Below are positions 63,968-64,000 of a stretch of DNA of 64,000 nucleotides, piece by piece (within the stretch, counting starts at the first letter, position 1; the number at the start of each line of letters is the position of its first letter). Source of the DNA: Mycolicibacterium mengxianglii (lineage in GTDB: Bacteria > Actinomycetota > Actinomycetes > Mycobacteriales > Mycobacteriaceae); assembly GCF_015710575.1 (NCBI RefSeq), contig NZ_CP065373.1:4278001-4342000 (forward strand), written 5' to 3'. The notes below the pieces were generated by a model that made no database searches, was not told the DNA's origin, and saw only the letters and a program-made list of their open reading frames with translations. The position numbers and the translations under genes were made by a program.

Positions 63968-64000
63968 GCACCCGCAGCGCAAGGATTGACAAATCAGCGG

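Overview
The window is a high-GC actinobacterial chromosome segment that I read as a mycobacterium, most likely a fast-growing Mycolicibacterium-type species. Reasons: the gene order rplJ-rplL-mceG ... rpoB-rpoC ... rpsL-rpsG-fusA-tuf, the mycolic acid methyltransferases next to aarF/lipG, the fadE8-echA4-PaaX-echA5 block, and a mycofactocin regulator with mycofactocin-type oxidoreductases. Recalled from H37Rv, these correspond to about Rv0642c-Rv0691c, inverted here so that rpoBC and the str operon lie on the minus strand. No tRNA, rRNA, CRISPR array, integrase or transposase was recognised.

Layout. 1-2.4 kb: 3' end of mftR and a two-gene ECF sigma/VOC module bracketed by two related palindromes. 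2.4-9.5 kb: a ferredoxin-reductase-like flavoprotein and a mycofactocin-type SDR, pushed apart by an arginine/ornithine module (AsnC regulator, amidinohydrolase, intact rocD, rocE-like permease, Usp). 9.8-15.2 kb: cutinase, then tuf, fusA, rpsG, rpsL. 15.5-18.2 kb: TetR regulator and four small secreted or lipid-anchored proteins. 18.3-22.5 kb: echA5, PaaX-type regulator, echA4, fadE8. 22.6-24.2 kb: cupin, DUF559-like protein and an 81-bp tandem repeat. 24.3-31.8 kb: rpoC and rpoB.

32.3-45.7 kb is the most unusual part. It is a catabolic island of two aldehyde dehydrogenases, a small REDY-like protein, a PYROXD2-like flavoprotein, an APC permease, a 995-residue kinase/M23-like/phospho-lyase fusion, a GntR regulator and a 965-residue FAD/Fe-S dehydrogenase. 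A near-identical 22-bp operator-like site stands before the first gene and in the regulator's divergent promoter. Together they suggest one regulon: import an amino alcohol, phosphorylate it, eliminate phosphate and ammonia to an aldehyde, oxidise the aldehyde, and oxidise a downstream 2-hydroxyacid. 5-Hydroxylysine and ethanolamine-like compounds are candidate substrates.

45.8-58.2 kb returns to conserved genes: mceG, rplL, rplJ with an attenuator-like leader, a ROK sugar kinase, an EEP phosphatase/nuclease, a nucleotidyltransferase, a WYL regulator divergent from two DinB proteins, aarF, a frameshifted lipG and two mycolate methyltransferases. 58.9-64 kb is visibly less GC-rich and looks like the edge of an exopolysaccharide locus: polyprenyl-phosphate sugar transferase, low-molecular-weight tyrosine phosphatase and UDP-glucose dehydrogenase. 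Between them lie decayed partial copies of the first two genes.
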